From positions 1-62,161 of the forward strand of contig JAIXSR010000013.1 of assembly GCA_027484605.1 (NCBI GenBank): 62,161 nt of DNA. Direction: 5' to 3'. This DNA comes from Hyphomicrobiales bacterium. GTDB lineage: Bacteria > Pseudomonadota > Alphaproteobacteria > Rhizobiales > Beijerinckiaceae. This document shows positions 33,873-43,003 of this stretch, in pieces (the stretch's first letter is position 1; every line of letters begins with the position of its first letter). The position numbers and the translations under genes were made by a program. The notes under the pieces were generated by a model, which saw only the letters and a program-made list of their open reading frames with translations, had not been told where the DNA came from and did not search any database.

Positions 33873-35075
33873 ATGACCGCCCATCCCGCCAGCCCGGACA
33901 AGACCCAGGCCGCAGGCCCCGCCCGCTGGGCCCGGGCCATGTCCGATCCCGCCGCCTTCGCCGCGGAGCAGGAGCAGCTTGGCCATGTCTGGACCTTCCT
34001 CGGCCTGGCGAGCGAGATCCCGGCCGTGAATGACTGGTTCACGACGGTGCTCGGCGGCCGCTCGATCTTCGTGCAGCGCTTCGAATCCGGGCTGCGCGCC
34101 TACGAGAACCGCTGCGCCCATCGCTTCTACCCGCTCCGGATCGGCCGGACCGGCCATGGCCCCGTTGTCTGCGGCTTCCATCACTGGCGCTACAATGCCG
34201 AAGGCCGCGCCCTCGGGATCCCGAAATGCATCGAGATGTATGGCCGCACCCCGCGCGACATCGATGCACGCCTGCGGGAGGTCGAACTGGCGCAATGCGG
34301 CGATCTGGTCTTCGGCCGCTTTCCCGGGCGGCAGCATTGCGCGCTGGCGGAATGGCTGGGGCCGGGCCATGCCATCCTCGCCCGTCTCGGCGAAGGTCTT
34401 GGCAAGCCCGACCGGTTCGCCTGCGAGGTTGCAGCCAACTGGAAGCTCATGATGGGCATCTCGCTGGACGATTATCACGTCGTCGCGGTTCACCCGGGCA
34501 GTTTCGGCAAGGCCGGCTACATCCCGCCGGAGACGATCCATTACACCCGCTTCAACGCGCACAGCGCCTATCTCCCCGGCAGCCCGCCCGGCACATTGCA
34601 GGCGATCGCGGAGGCCTGCCGCGCGGGCAACTATGTTCCCGAGCGCTACCGCATCTTCCAGTTCTTCCCCGGGCTGATCGTCGCGTTGATCAAGGCGCTC
34701 GACTATGCGGGGGATACCTACTGGTTCGTGCTGATCCAGCATCTCGAACCGCTCGCGCCGGGCCGGACCCGCACGACGACCCGCTTCGCGCCCCTGCCCT
34801 TCGGCCGTCCCGCCGGACCTGTCCGCAAGGCTTTCCGGGCCTTCACCATGCCCTGGATGCGCCTCGGCGTCCGCATCCAGTCCACCCGCATCCATGCCGA
34901 GGATCACCGGGCCTGCGAACAGCTCCAGCTCAGGGCCTCTCAGGCGGATGCAATGCCGATCCTGTCGCGGCAGGAAACGCGCGTCGGCTGGTTCGAGGAA
35001 AGCTATGCCCGGATCCTGGACGGGCATTTCGAGCCCGACGGGGTCATCGAATCCGTCTCCGGCCTCGACGGCTGA
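33873..35075 (+). CDS. Rieske-type aromatic ring-hydroxylating oxygenase, alpha subunit
   Basis: A 400-residue Rieske non-heme iron oxygenase. The Rieske cluster ligands are C81, H83, C100 and H103 (NRCAHRF...VVCGFHHW); the mononuclear iron site has D200, H202 and H207 in SLDDYHVVAVH, followed by the family-type RIHAEDHRACEQLQ. Substrates of this superfamily range from aromatics to quaternary amines such as stachydrine and carnitine. No reductase or ferredoxin partner is adjacent. GGAGG lies 11 bases before the ATG at 33873; an ATG at 33846 is an alternative start. Confidence 0.88.
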   Translation: MTAHPASPDKTQAAGPARWARAMSDPAAFAAEQEQLGHVWTFLGLASEIPAVNDWFTTVLGGRSIFVQRFESGLRAYENRCAHRFYPLRIGRTGHGPVVCGFHHWRYNAEGRALGIPKCIEMYGRTPRDIDARLREVELAQCGDLVFGRFPGRQHCALAEWLGPGHAILARLGEGLGKPDRFACEVAANWKLMMGISLDDYHVVAVHPGSFGKAGYIPPETIHYTRFNAHSAYLPGSPPGTLQAIAEACRAGNYVPERYRIFQFFPGLIVALIKALDYAGDTYWFVLIQHLEPLAPGRTRTTTRFAPLPFGRPAGPVRKAFRAFTMPWMRLGVRIQSTRIHAEDHRACEQLQLRASQADAMPILSRQETRVGWFEESYARILDGHFEPDGVIESVSGLDG

Positions 35076-35154
35076 TCACAACCGCGTGAGCCGCGCATTC
35101 CGTCACCGGGCGATCCGCAATTCTGTCCAAGTGTTAACCCAACAGAAATCTGCG

Positions 35155-35169
35155 CGCCGTTAAACGGCG
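35155..35169. promoter_or_regulatory. Palindrome before the opgC-like gene
   Basis: CGCCGTTAAACGGCG is a perfect 7-1-7 dyad 50 bases upstream of the opgC-like start. A wider pair, TTCTGT and ACAGAA, flanks the region just before it. It could be an operator; without a T-run it is unlikely to be a terminator. Confidence 0.4.
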
Positions 35170-35218
35170 TATATTGCACTGCACCAAGCCGGTCATCCGG
35201 CTGGGCCAGGATTGTCTG

Positions 35219-36391
35219 ATGATTGCGAGCCCGAACGCCCTGCCGAGCACCCGGGACCTGCGGATCGACTTTTTCCGCGGGCTGGCGCTCGTCATGATTT
35301 TCGTCAATCACGTCCCGGGCAACCCGCTCTCGGCGCTGACACAGCGCAACTGGGGCCTGTCCGATTCCGCCGATCTCTTCGTCCTGCTGGCCGGCATCTC
35401 CTCGGCACTCGCCTATGGCCGCTTCTTTGACCGCAACGCGGCCGGCGCCGGCCTGATGGCCGTTTTCTCGCGGATCTGGTCGCTCTACATCATGCATCTG
35501 ATGATGTTCCTCGTCATCGCCGCGCTCTGCGTGGTCGCGGCAGAACGGCTGAACGATCCGACCTATCTCGAGACGCTGGGGATCGATGTGTTCCTGCAGG
35601 CGCCGGCGGGCTTCATCGTCGATGTCCTGACCCTGCGTTTCCTGCCGGGCTATCTCGATATCCTGCCGCTCTACATCATCCTGCTGGCCATGGTGCCGGT
35701 TCTGGTGGCGCTGAACCGCCGGCATTGGCTGCTCCCGCTGCTGCTTTCGCTCGGCTTCTATGCCGGGGCGAACCTGGCCGGGCTCAACCTGCCGAACACG
35801 CGCACGGCCAGCGCCTGGTTCTTCAACCCCTTCGCGTGGCAATTGCTGTTCGTGATCGGCTTTTCCATCGGCCGCGCCCTGCAGGGACAGGGGCCGCTGG
35901 GCGAGATCCGGCCGCGCCTTCGCCACGTGATCACCGCGCTGGCGGTGCTGGTGACCCTCGCGGGCATCGTCCTCTCGGCGCCCTGGCGCGAGATTGACGG
36001 GCTCGAAAACGCCTATCTCGTCAACCCGGCCCTGCTGGGCGCCTTCAGCAAGACGAATTTCCACCCGACCCGCCTCGTCGATCTCATGGCGAAGTTCTGG
36101 CTGGTCCTGGTCCTGGTGCCGATGGCAAGCGCCTGGCTGCGCTCGGCCTTTGCCGCGCCGCTGATCTGGATGGGCCAGCATTCCCTGGAGGTCTTCGTGC
36201 TGGGCAATGTCCTGGCCGTGGCCGGCGGGATCCTCGCCACCACCTATGGCTTCCAGCCCTGGTTGATGGTCGCGATCAACGGGATCGGCATCGGTGCGAT
36301 GCTTGGCCTCGCGGCCCTGCTGGAATGGCGGAAGACCGCGATGGCCAGCCTGGCCTCCCGGCCGCGCCCGCTGCCGGTTGCGGCGGAGTGA
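35219..36391 (+). CDS. OpgC-domain integral membrane protein (acyltransferase-like)
   Basis: A 390-residue protein with about ten hydrophobic membrane segments. The opening RDLRIDFFRGLALVMIFVNHVPGNPLS is the OpgC/acyltransferase-3-type start, and SLYIMHLMMF and WMGQHSLEVFVLGN match later family segments. OpgC succinylates osmoregulated periplasmic glucans, but many alphaproteobacterial relatives have unknown substrates. opgG/opgH are not in the window. The stop of this gene sits 5 bases before the start of the beta-propeller gene, so the two form an operon. The ATG at 35219 follows an AGGA site. Confidence 0.87.
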   Translation: MIASPNALPSTRDLRIDFFRGLALVMIFVNHVPGNPLSALTQRNWGLSDSADLFVLLAGISSALAYGRFFDRNAAGAGLMAVFSRIWSLYIMHLMMFLVIAALCVVAAERLNDPTYLETLGIDVFLQAPAGFIVDVLTLRFLPGYLDILPLYIILLAMVPVLVALNRRHWLLPLLLSLGFYAGANLAGLNLPNTRTASAWFFNPFAWQLLFVIGFSIGRALQGQGPLGEIRPRLRHVITALAVLVTLAGIVLSAPWREIDGLENAYLVNPALLGAFSKTNFHPTRLVDLMAKFWLVLVLVPMASAWLRSAFAAPLIWMGQHSLEVFVLGNVLAVAGGILATTYGFQPWLMVAINGIGIGAMLGLAALLEWRKTAMASLASRPRPLPVAAE

Positions 36392-36396
36392 AAGCC

Positions 36397-37446
36397 ATGC
36401 GAACCTGTTCTTCCATGAAGGGAACCGTGTTCGCCTCCGTCCTTGCCGCTGCAACCGGGCTGGCTTCGCTGCCGGCATTGGCCCAGACCGTGCGGCCCGA
36501 ACCGCAGCGCGTCGCCCAGCCGGCCAGCCTGCCGGGCCTCGGCGCGCCCGTGGATTTCGAGCTGCGCGTGGCCAGCCAGCCCCTGGCCCTGATCCAGGCA
36601 TCCGATGGCACGATCTGGTTCGCGGCCTACACGTTGGGCGCGCTGGGCCGGATCGACCGCGCCAGCCGCGAAATCACCTATTTCCCGCTCGGGACCGGCG
36701 CCCGGCCCTACGGGCTTGTCGAAGCGCCGGACAAGTCGATCCTGGCGGTTGACCGCGCCCTGAACGTGCTGCATCGCCTCGCCCCCGCCAATGGCGAAGT
36801 GACGCGCATCGGCATGCCGGCCGACCTGCCCTTCCTCGATCTGGCCAGCCTGCGCCTCGACACCGAAGGCCGGATCTGGTTCAGCGGCGCCTCGGGCTGG
36901 CTCGGCAGCCATGACCCGCGCACCGGCACCACCGACGTCTCCTCGCACGAGGACCTGCAGGGTCTGGTGCTTTCGGCGGCCTCGCCCACGGGCTCGCTCT
37001 GGTTCGTCGCCGGCAAGTCCGGCCGGATGATCCGGATCGATCCCGCCCGCTCGCGCTTCGACAGTGCCGTCATCCCGCCGGAAGCCCAGGGCATCCGCGG
37101 CATGGCGGTCGGCCCGGCCGGGGAGGTCTGGCTCACCGCCATGAAGAGCCAGACGCTTGTCCGCTATACCGGCCGCGCCTCCTGGATGACGGCGAAACTG
37201 CCCTGGCCGGAAAGCCGGCCGCAGGCCTTGATCGTCCGGCAGGACGGTTCGATCGTTTTCGCTGATGCCGGCCGCCGCAAGCTCGTGCGCTATCGTCCGG
37301 GCCTCGATCGCTTCGAGGACCTGGCGGATCTCGGCGCCGGCGGTGCGATCAAGGCGATGGTCGATCTCGGCGATGCGATTGCCGTCGCCGATATGGGCGC
37401 TGACCGGATCCGGATCTACCCGGATCTTCCCCCCGCCCAGAACTGA
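36397..37446 (+). CDS. Periplasmic Vgb/streptogramin-lyase-like beta-propeller protein
   Basis: A 349-residue protein with a clear signal peptide (about 1-30, cleavage near LPALAQ). The mature part is a run of beta-propeller blades: ASDGTIWFAAYTLGALGRIDRASREI, TEGRIWFSGASGWLGSHD, PTGSLWFVAGKSGRMIRID and PAGEVWLTAMKSQTLVRY are successive repeats of the Vgb-lyase type. The catalytic histidines of true virginiamycin B lyase are not evident, so it is more likely a binding scaffold. GGAG overlaps the opgC-like stop, supporting translational coupling and a joint function at the envelope. Confidence 0.82.
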   Translation: MRTCSSMKGTVFASVLAAATGLASLPALAQTVRPEPQRVAQPASLPGLGAPVDFELRVASQPLALIQASDGTIWFAAYTLGALGRIDRASREITYFPLGTGARPYGLVEAPDKSILAVDRALNVLHRLAPANGEVTRIGMPADLPFLDLASLRLDTEGRIWFSGASGWLGSHDPRTGTTDVSSHEDLQGLVLSAASPTGSLWFVAGKSGRMIRIDPARSRFDSAVIPPEAQGIRGMAVGPAGEVWLTAMKSQTLVRYTGRASWMTAKLPWPESRPQALIVRQDGSIVFADAGRRKLVRYRPGLDRFEDLADLGAGGAIKAMVDLGDAIAVADMGADRIRIYPDLPPAQN

Positions 37447-37458
37447 CGATCGGGATGA

Positions 37459-38223
37459 TCAGCGCAGCGGCAGGCGCGTGGCGGAAAAGGCCACGGGTCG
37501 AGACACGCTGCTGCCGGCGATCTGCTCGGCCAGCAGCTTGCCGGTGCAGAAATGCGCCAGCTGCGTCATGTGCAGGCCATCAGGCTGCACCAGTTCGTTC
37601 GGCTTGGCCTCATCGGTCTCGATCAGGCGCTTCATCATCGCCTGCCGATGGAAATGCATCACGCCCTGCTTCTTGCCGGCCTCGGTGATGGCCGCCTGCA
37701 TGGCGGGCGTATCGCGGTCCCGGTCGACCAGCGGCGAAACCTGCAGGTCGACAAGAACCACCGGCAACCGGGCCTGACGGAAGGTTTCCAGCGCGGCTTC
37801 CATCCGGGCGATGGCGCCCTCGACGCCGTCCATCTGGAGCACATCATTGACGCCGAGCTGCCAGACCACGAGATCGGGCTTCAGGTTCAGCACGTCGCGC
37901 TCGATCCTTTCGACCATCTTGGGAATGGTCTCTCCGCCCTTGCCCTTGTTGACCACCTCGACAGGGGTCAGCATCTGGCGGGCAAGCTCGCGCTCCATCA
38001 CGCTGGCGAAGAGCTGGTCGCGCGGCATGTCCGGCGTGCCCTCCACCGAGGAGGAGCCGAGCGCCACGATGCGGATGGGTTCGCCGAGATCGACCTTCTC
38101 CTGCAGGACCGGCAGGCTCTTCTCGAGGCCGGCCACAGCCTTGGCCTTGTTGCAGCGTTCGTTCGCCACAGGTGCAAGCGCGGAAGCACAGAGGATCGAC
38201 GCCCCGGCGACGAGGCGAACCAT
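37459..38223 (-). CDS. Periplasmic SGNH/GDSL-family hydrolase
   Basis: A 254-residue SGNH hydrolase with an N-terminal signal peptide (MVRLVAGASILCASALAPVA). Block I is VALGSSSVEG with the nucleophile serine around 57-59, block II glycine in NKGKGGETI, block III asparagine in QLGVNDV, and block V DGLHMTQ with the Asp-x-x-His pair. Such enzymes are esterases, often deacetylases of polysaccharides. It converges on the opgC/propeller operon. An ATG at 38289 gives a 22-residue N-terminal extension and cannot be excluded. Confidence 0.84.
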   Translation of the reverse strand: MVRLVAGASILCASALAPVANERCNKAKAVAGLEKSLPVLQEKVDLGEPIRIVALGSSSVEGTPDMPRDQLFASVMERELARQMLTPVEVVNKGKGGETIPKMVERIERDVLNLKPDLVVWQLGVNDVLQMDGVEGAIARMEAALETFRQARLPVVLVDLQVSPLVDRDRDTPAMQAAITEAGKKQGVMHFHRQAMMKRLIETDEAKPNELVQPDGLHMTQLAHFCTGKLLAEQIAGSSVSRPVAFSATRLPLR

Positions 38224-38410
38224 ACCGTTCCGGAAGATCACCCGGCAAGACACCGTCTTCGACCCCCTACCCTTGCCATGCCAGAGCATGCCGCAATGGC
38301 CTTTCAGACGCCGAGAATGGCCTGAAAGGCCTCAGGAGTCCAGCAGGCCGCCGCGTTGCAGGCGGGACGGCGGATTTCTGCCGCCGGGCAGGGGCCGCCG
38401 AAGGCCGGCG

Positions 38411-40093
38411 TCAGGCCGCGCGGACGGTCTGCAGGAAACGCTGGACCTCGCTGCGCATCGTCTCGGCCTGCCGCGCCAGATCGGCGGCCGAACCCAGCAC
38501 CTGCTGCGAAGCGCCCTCGGTATGGCCGGCCGTGGCCGAGACGGCCGTGATCGAGCGCGAGACTTCCTCGGTGCCGCTCACCGCCTGCTGGACATTGCTG
38601 GCGATTTCCCGCGTGGCGCGCTCCTGCTCGCCCACCGATCCGGCGATTTCCGCCGTGGCCCGGTCGATCAGCGCGATGGCACCGTCGATTTCCTTGATCG
38701 CGATCACCGTATCGCTGGTGGCCTGCTGGATCTGGTTGACCATTTCCGAGATCTCGCTTGTCGCCTTGGCGGTCTGGTTCGCCAGCGCCTTGACCTCGCT
38801 GGCCACCACGGCAAAGCCCTTGCCGGCATCGCCGGCCCGTGCCGCCTCGATCGTCGCATTGAGGGCGAGCAGGTTGGTCTGTTCGGCAAGGCCGTTGATC
38901 AGGCTGATCACCGAACCGATCCGCGAGGCGGCGGAAGCCAGTGCCTGCGCGCTCTCGTCGGTCGTGCGGACGCTGGCCACCGCATCGGCGGCAGCCTTGG
39001 TCGATTCCGCCAGGATCCGCGAGATCTCCGCCGCCGTGCCGGACAATTCCTCACCCGCCGCGGCCAGGCCATGGAAGGTCGTGCTGGTCTGCGTGGCGGC
39101 GGCGGCCACGGTCGAAGCCTCGATCGTCGTGTGCTTGGCCGCCTGCGAGAGCTCGTTCGCCGCTGCTTCGAGCTGGTTGGCCGCCGAGGAAATCGTCAGC
39201 ACCACCGAATCGGCGCTGCGCTCGAAACTGGTGATCTCCGCATCCACGCGCTCCTGCCGCTGGCGCTCCGCCAGGCGACGGGCGCGGGCCGCAGCCTCCG
39301 CCTGCTGGTTCTCGGCCAGCGCATCGCGGAAAACCTGCAGGGCGCGGGCGATCACACCGATCTCGTCGGCACGGTCGACGCCTTCGATGGCCGTTTCCAG
39401 CTTGCCGGCGGCGATTCCCTCGACCGAACCCGTCAGCTGCCGCACCGCGCGCGACAGGCTGCGCCCGAGAAAGAGCGCCAGCAGCACGAAGAGCGCGGCC
39501 AGCGGCAACACCTTGACAACCAGCGTGCCCGCCTCGCGCCAGAGCGCGTTGTCCACGTCGTCGACATGCAGGCCCGAGCCGACAAAGGCCTTGGTGCCAG
39601 GCAGCAGCGCATTATAGGCGATCTTGACCGACTCGACCGCGTCGCCCGGCTTCTTCCAGTGATATTCGGTGAAGCCGGCCTTGTTGGCCTGAACCTCCTT
39701 GATGAATTCCTGGATGATCATCACCCCGTTCTTGTCCTTGAGGCCGAGATTGTTCTTGCCCTCCAGGTCCTTGCGGATCGGGTGCATCAACGTGTCGCCG
39801 CTCAGGTCGTAGATGTAGAAATAGTTCCCGCTGTCGAAACGCGAGCTCCGCAGCACATTGCCCGCCGCCTTCAGCGCATCGGCATCCGAAGCGCCGCCGG
39901 CCTTGGCCGCCTCGTAGGCGCCCTGCATGATCGTGACCGCCGCATCCACGGTATGGCGGATCTCCGCCCGCTTCTGGTCCAGCATGATCGAGCGCATCTG
40001 CACCATGACCAGCGTGACTGCTGCAGCCAGCAGGAGAAGCGCCGCGCCGGCAATCAGCGCGAAGTTGCGGGTAATGGATGCATTCTTGAGCAT
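38411..40093 (-). CDS. Methyl-accepting chemotaxis protein with single-Cache sensor domain
   Basis: A 560-residue chemoreceptor. One membrane span (about 8-32), a periplasmic sCache_2 domain (about 35-190, with [17 protein letters not shown]), a second span (about 195-212), a HAMP domain, then a cytoplasmic coiled coil whose signalling tip is [35 protein letters not shown]. sCache_2 domains commonly bind small carboxylates. No CheB/CheR-docking pentapeptide is seen at the C-terminus. The chemotaxis kinase genes are elsewhere. Confidence 0.95.
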   Translation of the reverse strand: MLKNASITRNFALIAGAALLLLAAAVTLVMVQMRSIMLDQKRAEIRHTVDAAVTIMQGAYEAAKAGGASDADALKAAGNVLRSSRFDSGNYFYIYDLSGDTLMHPIRKDLEGKNNLGLKDKNGVMIIQEFIKEVQANKAGFTEYHWKKPGDAVESVKIAYNALLPGTKAFVGSGLHVDDVDNALWREAGTLVVKVLPLAALFVLLALFLGRSLSRAVRQLTGSVEGIAAGKLETAIEGVDRADEIGVIARALQVFRDALAENQQAEAAARARRLAERQRQERVDAEITSFERSADSVVLTISSAANQLEAAANELSQAAKHTTIEASTVAAAATQTSTTFHGLAAAGEELSGTAAEISRILAESTKAAADAVASVRTTDESAQALASAASRIGSVISLINGLAEQTNLLALNATIEAARAGDAGKGFAVVASEVKALANQTAKATSEISEMVNQIQQATSDTVIAIKEIDGAIALIDRATAEIAGSVGEQERATREIASNVQQAVSGTEEVSRSITAVSATAGHTEGASQQVLGSAADLARQAETMRSEVQRFLQTVRAA

Positions 40094-40225
40094 TTGGGCG
40101 ATTCCTGGAATTCAGCGGAATCTTCAAATGCGGTCGAATTGGTAAATTCCGGGTCAATTTTCGGTCGTCCTGCCTGAAAACGAGGCAAAAACTCCGGCAA
40201 CTGCCCCGTCACCTGCGGGATCAGC

Positions 40226-40253
40226 AAAAAAGGCCCGCCGGAACCGGCGGGCC
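40226..40253 (-). terminator. Intrinsic terminator downstream of mmsA
   Basis: GGCCCGCCGG (40232-40241) pairs perfectly with CCGGCGGGCC (40244-40253) around AA, and the minus strand continues with TTTTTT (40231-40226). It lies 63 bases after the mmsA stop. Confidence 0.9.
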
Positions 40254-40315
40254 TTCGGATCGCGCACGGGGGGAGACCGGCGCAATCGGCAGGGCTTCAG
40301 CCCATGGTGGGCAGA

Positions 40316-41812
40316 TCAACCCATGGTGGGGATGACGAAACTGGCGCCATCCTTGATGCCCGACGGCCAGCGCGAGGTGACCGTCTTGGTCTTGGTGTAG
40401 AAGCGGAAGGCATCCGGCCCGTGCTGGTTGAGATCGCCGAAGGATGAGCGCTTCCAGCCGCCGAACGTGTAATAGGCCAGCGGCACCGGGATCGGCACAT
40501 TGACGCCGACCATGCCGACCTCGACCTTGGCTGCGAAATCACGCGCGGCATCGCCATCGCGCGTGAAGATGGCAACGCCATTGCCATATTCATGGTCGTT
40601 GCAGAGGCGCAGCCCCTCCTCGTAATCCTTCGCCCGCACAACCGAGAGCACCGGCCCAAAAATCTCTTCCTTGTAGATCCGCATGTCCGGCGTGACCTCG
40701 TCGAAGAGGCAGCCGCCCATGTAGAAGCCGTTCTCGTAGCCCTGCATCCGGAAGCCGCGGCCATCGACCTTCAGCTTCGCGCCTTCCTGCACGCCGAGAT
40801 CGACATAGCCCTTGATCCGTTCCAGGGCCGCCTTGGTGACGACGGGCCCGAAATCGGCGCTGGAATCGGTCGAGGGGCCGATCTTCAGGCTCTCGACCCG
40901 CGGGATCAGGCGCCGGACCAGCTCGTCCGCCGTCTTCTGGCCCACCGGCACCGCCACCGAGATCGCCATGCAGCGCTCGCCGGCCGAGCCGTAGCCCGCG
41001 CCGATCAGCGCATCGACGGCCTGGTCCATATCGGCATCCGGCATGATGACCATGTGGTTCTTCGCGCCGCCGAAGCATTGCACGCGCTTCCCGTTCGAGC
41101 AGCCGCGGCCATAGATATACTCGGCGATGGGCGTCGAGCCGACAAAGCCGATCGCCTTGATATCAGGATGGTCGAGGATCGCATCGACCGATTCCTTGTC
41201 GCCGTTGACGACATTGAAGATCCCCGCCGGCAGGCCGGCCTCGAGGAACAATTCGGCAAGGCGCATCGGCACGCCCGGGTCCCGCTCCGACGGCTTGAGG
41301 ATGAAGGCATTGCCGGCGGCGATCGCCGGGCCGGCCTTCCAGAGCGGGATCATCGCCGGGAAGTTGAACGGCGTGATGCCGGCCACGACGCCGAGCGGCT
41401 GGCGCATCGAATAGATGTCGATACCCGGCCCGGCGCCCTCGGTGTATTCGCCCTTCATCATCTGCGGCGCGCCGATGCAGTATTCGATCACCTCGATGCC
41501 GCGCTGGATATCGCCCTTGGCGTCGGCGACCGTCTTGCCATGCTCGCGGGCGAGGATATCGGCCAGCTCGTCATTCGCTTTGGCGGCGAGTTCGAGGAAC
41601 TTCATCAGCACGCGCGCGCGGCGCTGCGGGTTGGTGGCGGCCCAGGCCGGCTGCGCGGCCTTGGCATTGGCCACGGCGGCGGCCAGCTCGTCCTTCGAGG
41701 CCAGCGCAACCTTGCCGCGCACAGTGCCATCCATCGGCTGGAAGACCTCAGTAAAGCGTCCGGAAGTGCCGGCAACCGGCTTGCCGCCGATGAAATGCCC
41801 ATAGGTGATCAT
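40316..41812 (-). CDS. mmsA: Methylmalonate-semialdehyde dehydrogenase, CoA-acylating
   Basis: A 498-residue CoA-dependent aldehyde dehydrogenase that converts methylmalonate semialdehyde (valine, thymine) or malonate semialdehyde (inositol, beta-alanine) to propionyl- or acetyl-CoA. Catalytic cysteine C281 in GSAGERCMA; the usual ELGG general base is replaced by FGGAKNH (247-253), as in CoA-acylating members. ITPFNFPAMIPLWK and the FGGWKRSSFGD end are diagnostic of MmsA/IolA. AGGAG precedes the ATG. It follows the nitronate monooxygenase gene by 18 bases, so the two are likely one operon. Confidence 0.94.
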   Translation of the reverse strand: MITYGHFIGGKPVAGTSGRFTEVFQPMDGTVRGKVALASKDELAAAVANAKAAQPAWAATNPQRRARVLMKFLELAAKANDELADILAREHGKTVADAKGDIQRGIEVIEYCIGAPQMMKGEYTEGAGPGIDIYSMRQPLGVVAGITPFNFPAMIPLWKAGPAIAAGNAFILKPSERDPGVPMRLAELFLEAGLPAGIFNVVNGDKESVDAILDHPDIKAIGFVGSTPIAEYIYGRGCSNGKRVQCFGGAKNHMVIMPDADMDQAVDALIGAGYGSAGERCMAISVAVPVGQKTADELVRRLIPRVESLKIGPSTDSSADFGPVVTKAALERIKGYVDLGVQEGAKLKVDGRGFRMQGYENGFYMGGCLFDEVTPDMRIYKEEIFGPVLSVVRAKDYEEGLRLCNDHEYGNGVAIFTRDGDAARDFAAKVEVGMVGVNVPIPVPLAYYTFGGWKRSSFGDLNQHGPDAFRFYTKTKTVTSRWPSGIKDGASFVIPTMG

Positions 41813-41830
41813 GTCTCGTCCTCTCCTGAC

Positions 41831-42883
41831 TCAGTTGGCGTAACGGTCGGCGGTCTCGCGCATCGCCGCGCGGGCCTCCGACCAGAATTGGGAAATCAGC
41901 GCGGCCGTCCGGCCCTCGCGCAAGGCATGCACGCCCTGCCCGGCCCAGAGCGAAAGCATGTCCGACCGGCCGGCCTTCGCATTGGCGGCCCGCAATTCCT
42001 GCGTCAGTGCGTTCTGGATCGGATAGGGCGGGATCTCGGCCTCGCGCATCTCGCGCATGAACCGGTTTTCGATGCCCCGGGCATGGCGCCCCGAAAAGGC
42101 GCGGGTCAGCCGGACATCATCGGCATTGCGCCCGACCAGGGCGGCGCGCCAGGGCGCCGAGATGGTGGATTCCTCCGCCAGCAGGAAGGCCGTGCCCATC
42201 TGCACCGCATCGGCGCCGAGCTGGAGCATGGCCGCAATGCCGCGCCCGTCCATGATGCCGCCGGCCGCAATGACCGGCAGCGGCACGGCGGCCTTGATCG
42301 CCGGCACGAGCGCCGCAAGGCCGACAAGGCTTTCCTCGACCGGCCGGAGGAAGGTGCCGCGATGCCCGCCCGCCTCCATGCCCTGGGCGAGGATCGCATC
42401 CGCCCCGACATCCTGCCAGGCGCGCGCCTCCGCCACCGTCGTGGCCGTGCCGATGATCTTCGTGCCGACGGCCTTCAGCCGGGCCGCCTGCTGGACCGAG
42501 AGAATGCCGAAGGTGAAACTGGCGGCCGGCGGGGCCGCCTCGACTAGCGCGTTGAACTGGCTGGCGAAATCCTCCGCCCATTTGTTCGGGATTGCCTGTT
42601 CCGGCAGGCCCAGCTCCGCCCGCCAGGCCGCCAGCTGCGCCATGGCGCGTGCCACCATGGCCGGATCCGGCATGGCGGGATCGAGCACGAAGAGATTGGT
42701 GCTGAACGGCCGGGCCCCGAGCGCTTCCTTCATCCGGGCCACCTGCTCGCGGATCGCGTCAGGCGAGGAACCGGCCAGCGCGAGCGAACCCAACGCGCCG
42801 GCAAGGCTGGCCTCGCGCGCCATATCCGGCCCGGAAGCGCCCAGCATGGGCGACTGGAAAATCGGCAGATCCTGTCCGAACAT
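41831..42883 (-). CDS. Nitronate monooxygenase / 2-nitropropane dioxygenase-like flavoprotein
   Basis: A 350-residue FMN-dependent TIM-barrel enzyme of the NMO family. Typical segments are PIFQSPMLGASGP at the start, QGMEAGGHRGTF (active-site histidine region), and PVIAAGGIMDGRGIAAMLQLGADAVQMGTAFL for FMN phosphate binding. It would oxidise nitronates such as propionate-3-nitronate to a semialdehyde. That product is malonate semialdehyde, which MmsA could take on, a neat link with the next gene (inference). The ATG at 42883 is preferred; an ATG at 42907 is possible. It is divergent from a LysR gene. Confidence 0.86.
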   Translation of the reverse strand: MFGQDLPIFQSPMLGASGPDMAREASLAGALGSLALAGSSPDAIREQVARMKEALGARPFSTNLFVLDPAMPDPAMVARAMAQLAAWRAELGLPEQAIPNKWAEDFASQFNALVEAAPPAASFTFGILSVQQAARLKAVGTKIIGTATTVAEARAWQDVGADAILAQGMEAGGHRGTFLRPVEESLVGLAALVPAIKAAVPLPVIAAGGIMDGRGIAAMLQLGADAVQMGTAFLLAEESTISAPWRAALVGRNADDVRLTRAFSGRHARGIENRFMREMREAEIPPYPIQNALTQELRAANAKAGRSDMLSLWAGQGVHALREGRTAALISQFWSEARAAMRETADRYAN

Positions 42884-42930
42884 GATGATCCCGCTTTGGT
42901 GCAGCATCGCTCTCGCATGCGGTTTTTCGC

Positions 42931-42947
42931 AACTCAATCCTTGAGTT
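42931..42947. promoter_or_regulatory. Candidate LysR operator
   Basis: AACTCAA (42931-42937) and TTGAGTT (42941-42947) form a 7-3-7 dyad, with outer GC/GC bases extending it, midway between the divergent NMO and LysR starts. Position and shape fit a LysR recognition site. Confidence 0.5.
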
Positions 42948-43003
42948 TGCGACCCCGATCTGCAAATTTTCGTTCACTTGCATCAGCTGGAAGGCGGGAT
43001 CGG

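Noticed and set aside
35101-35218. Riboswitch in the opgC-like leader
   Set aside because: Only simple dyads are visible; no known riboswitch core could be recognised.
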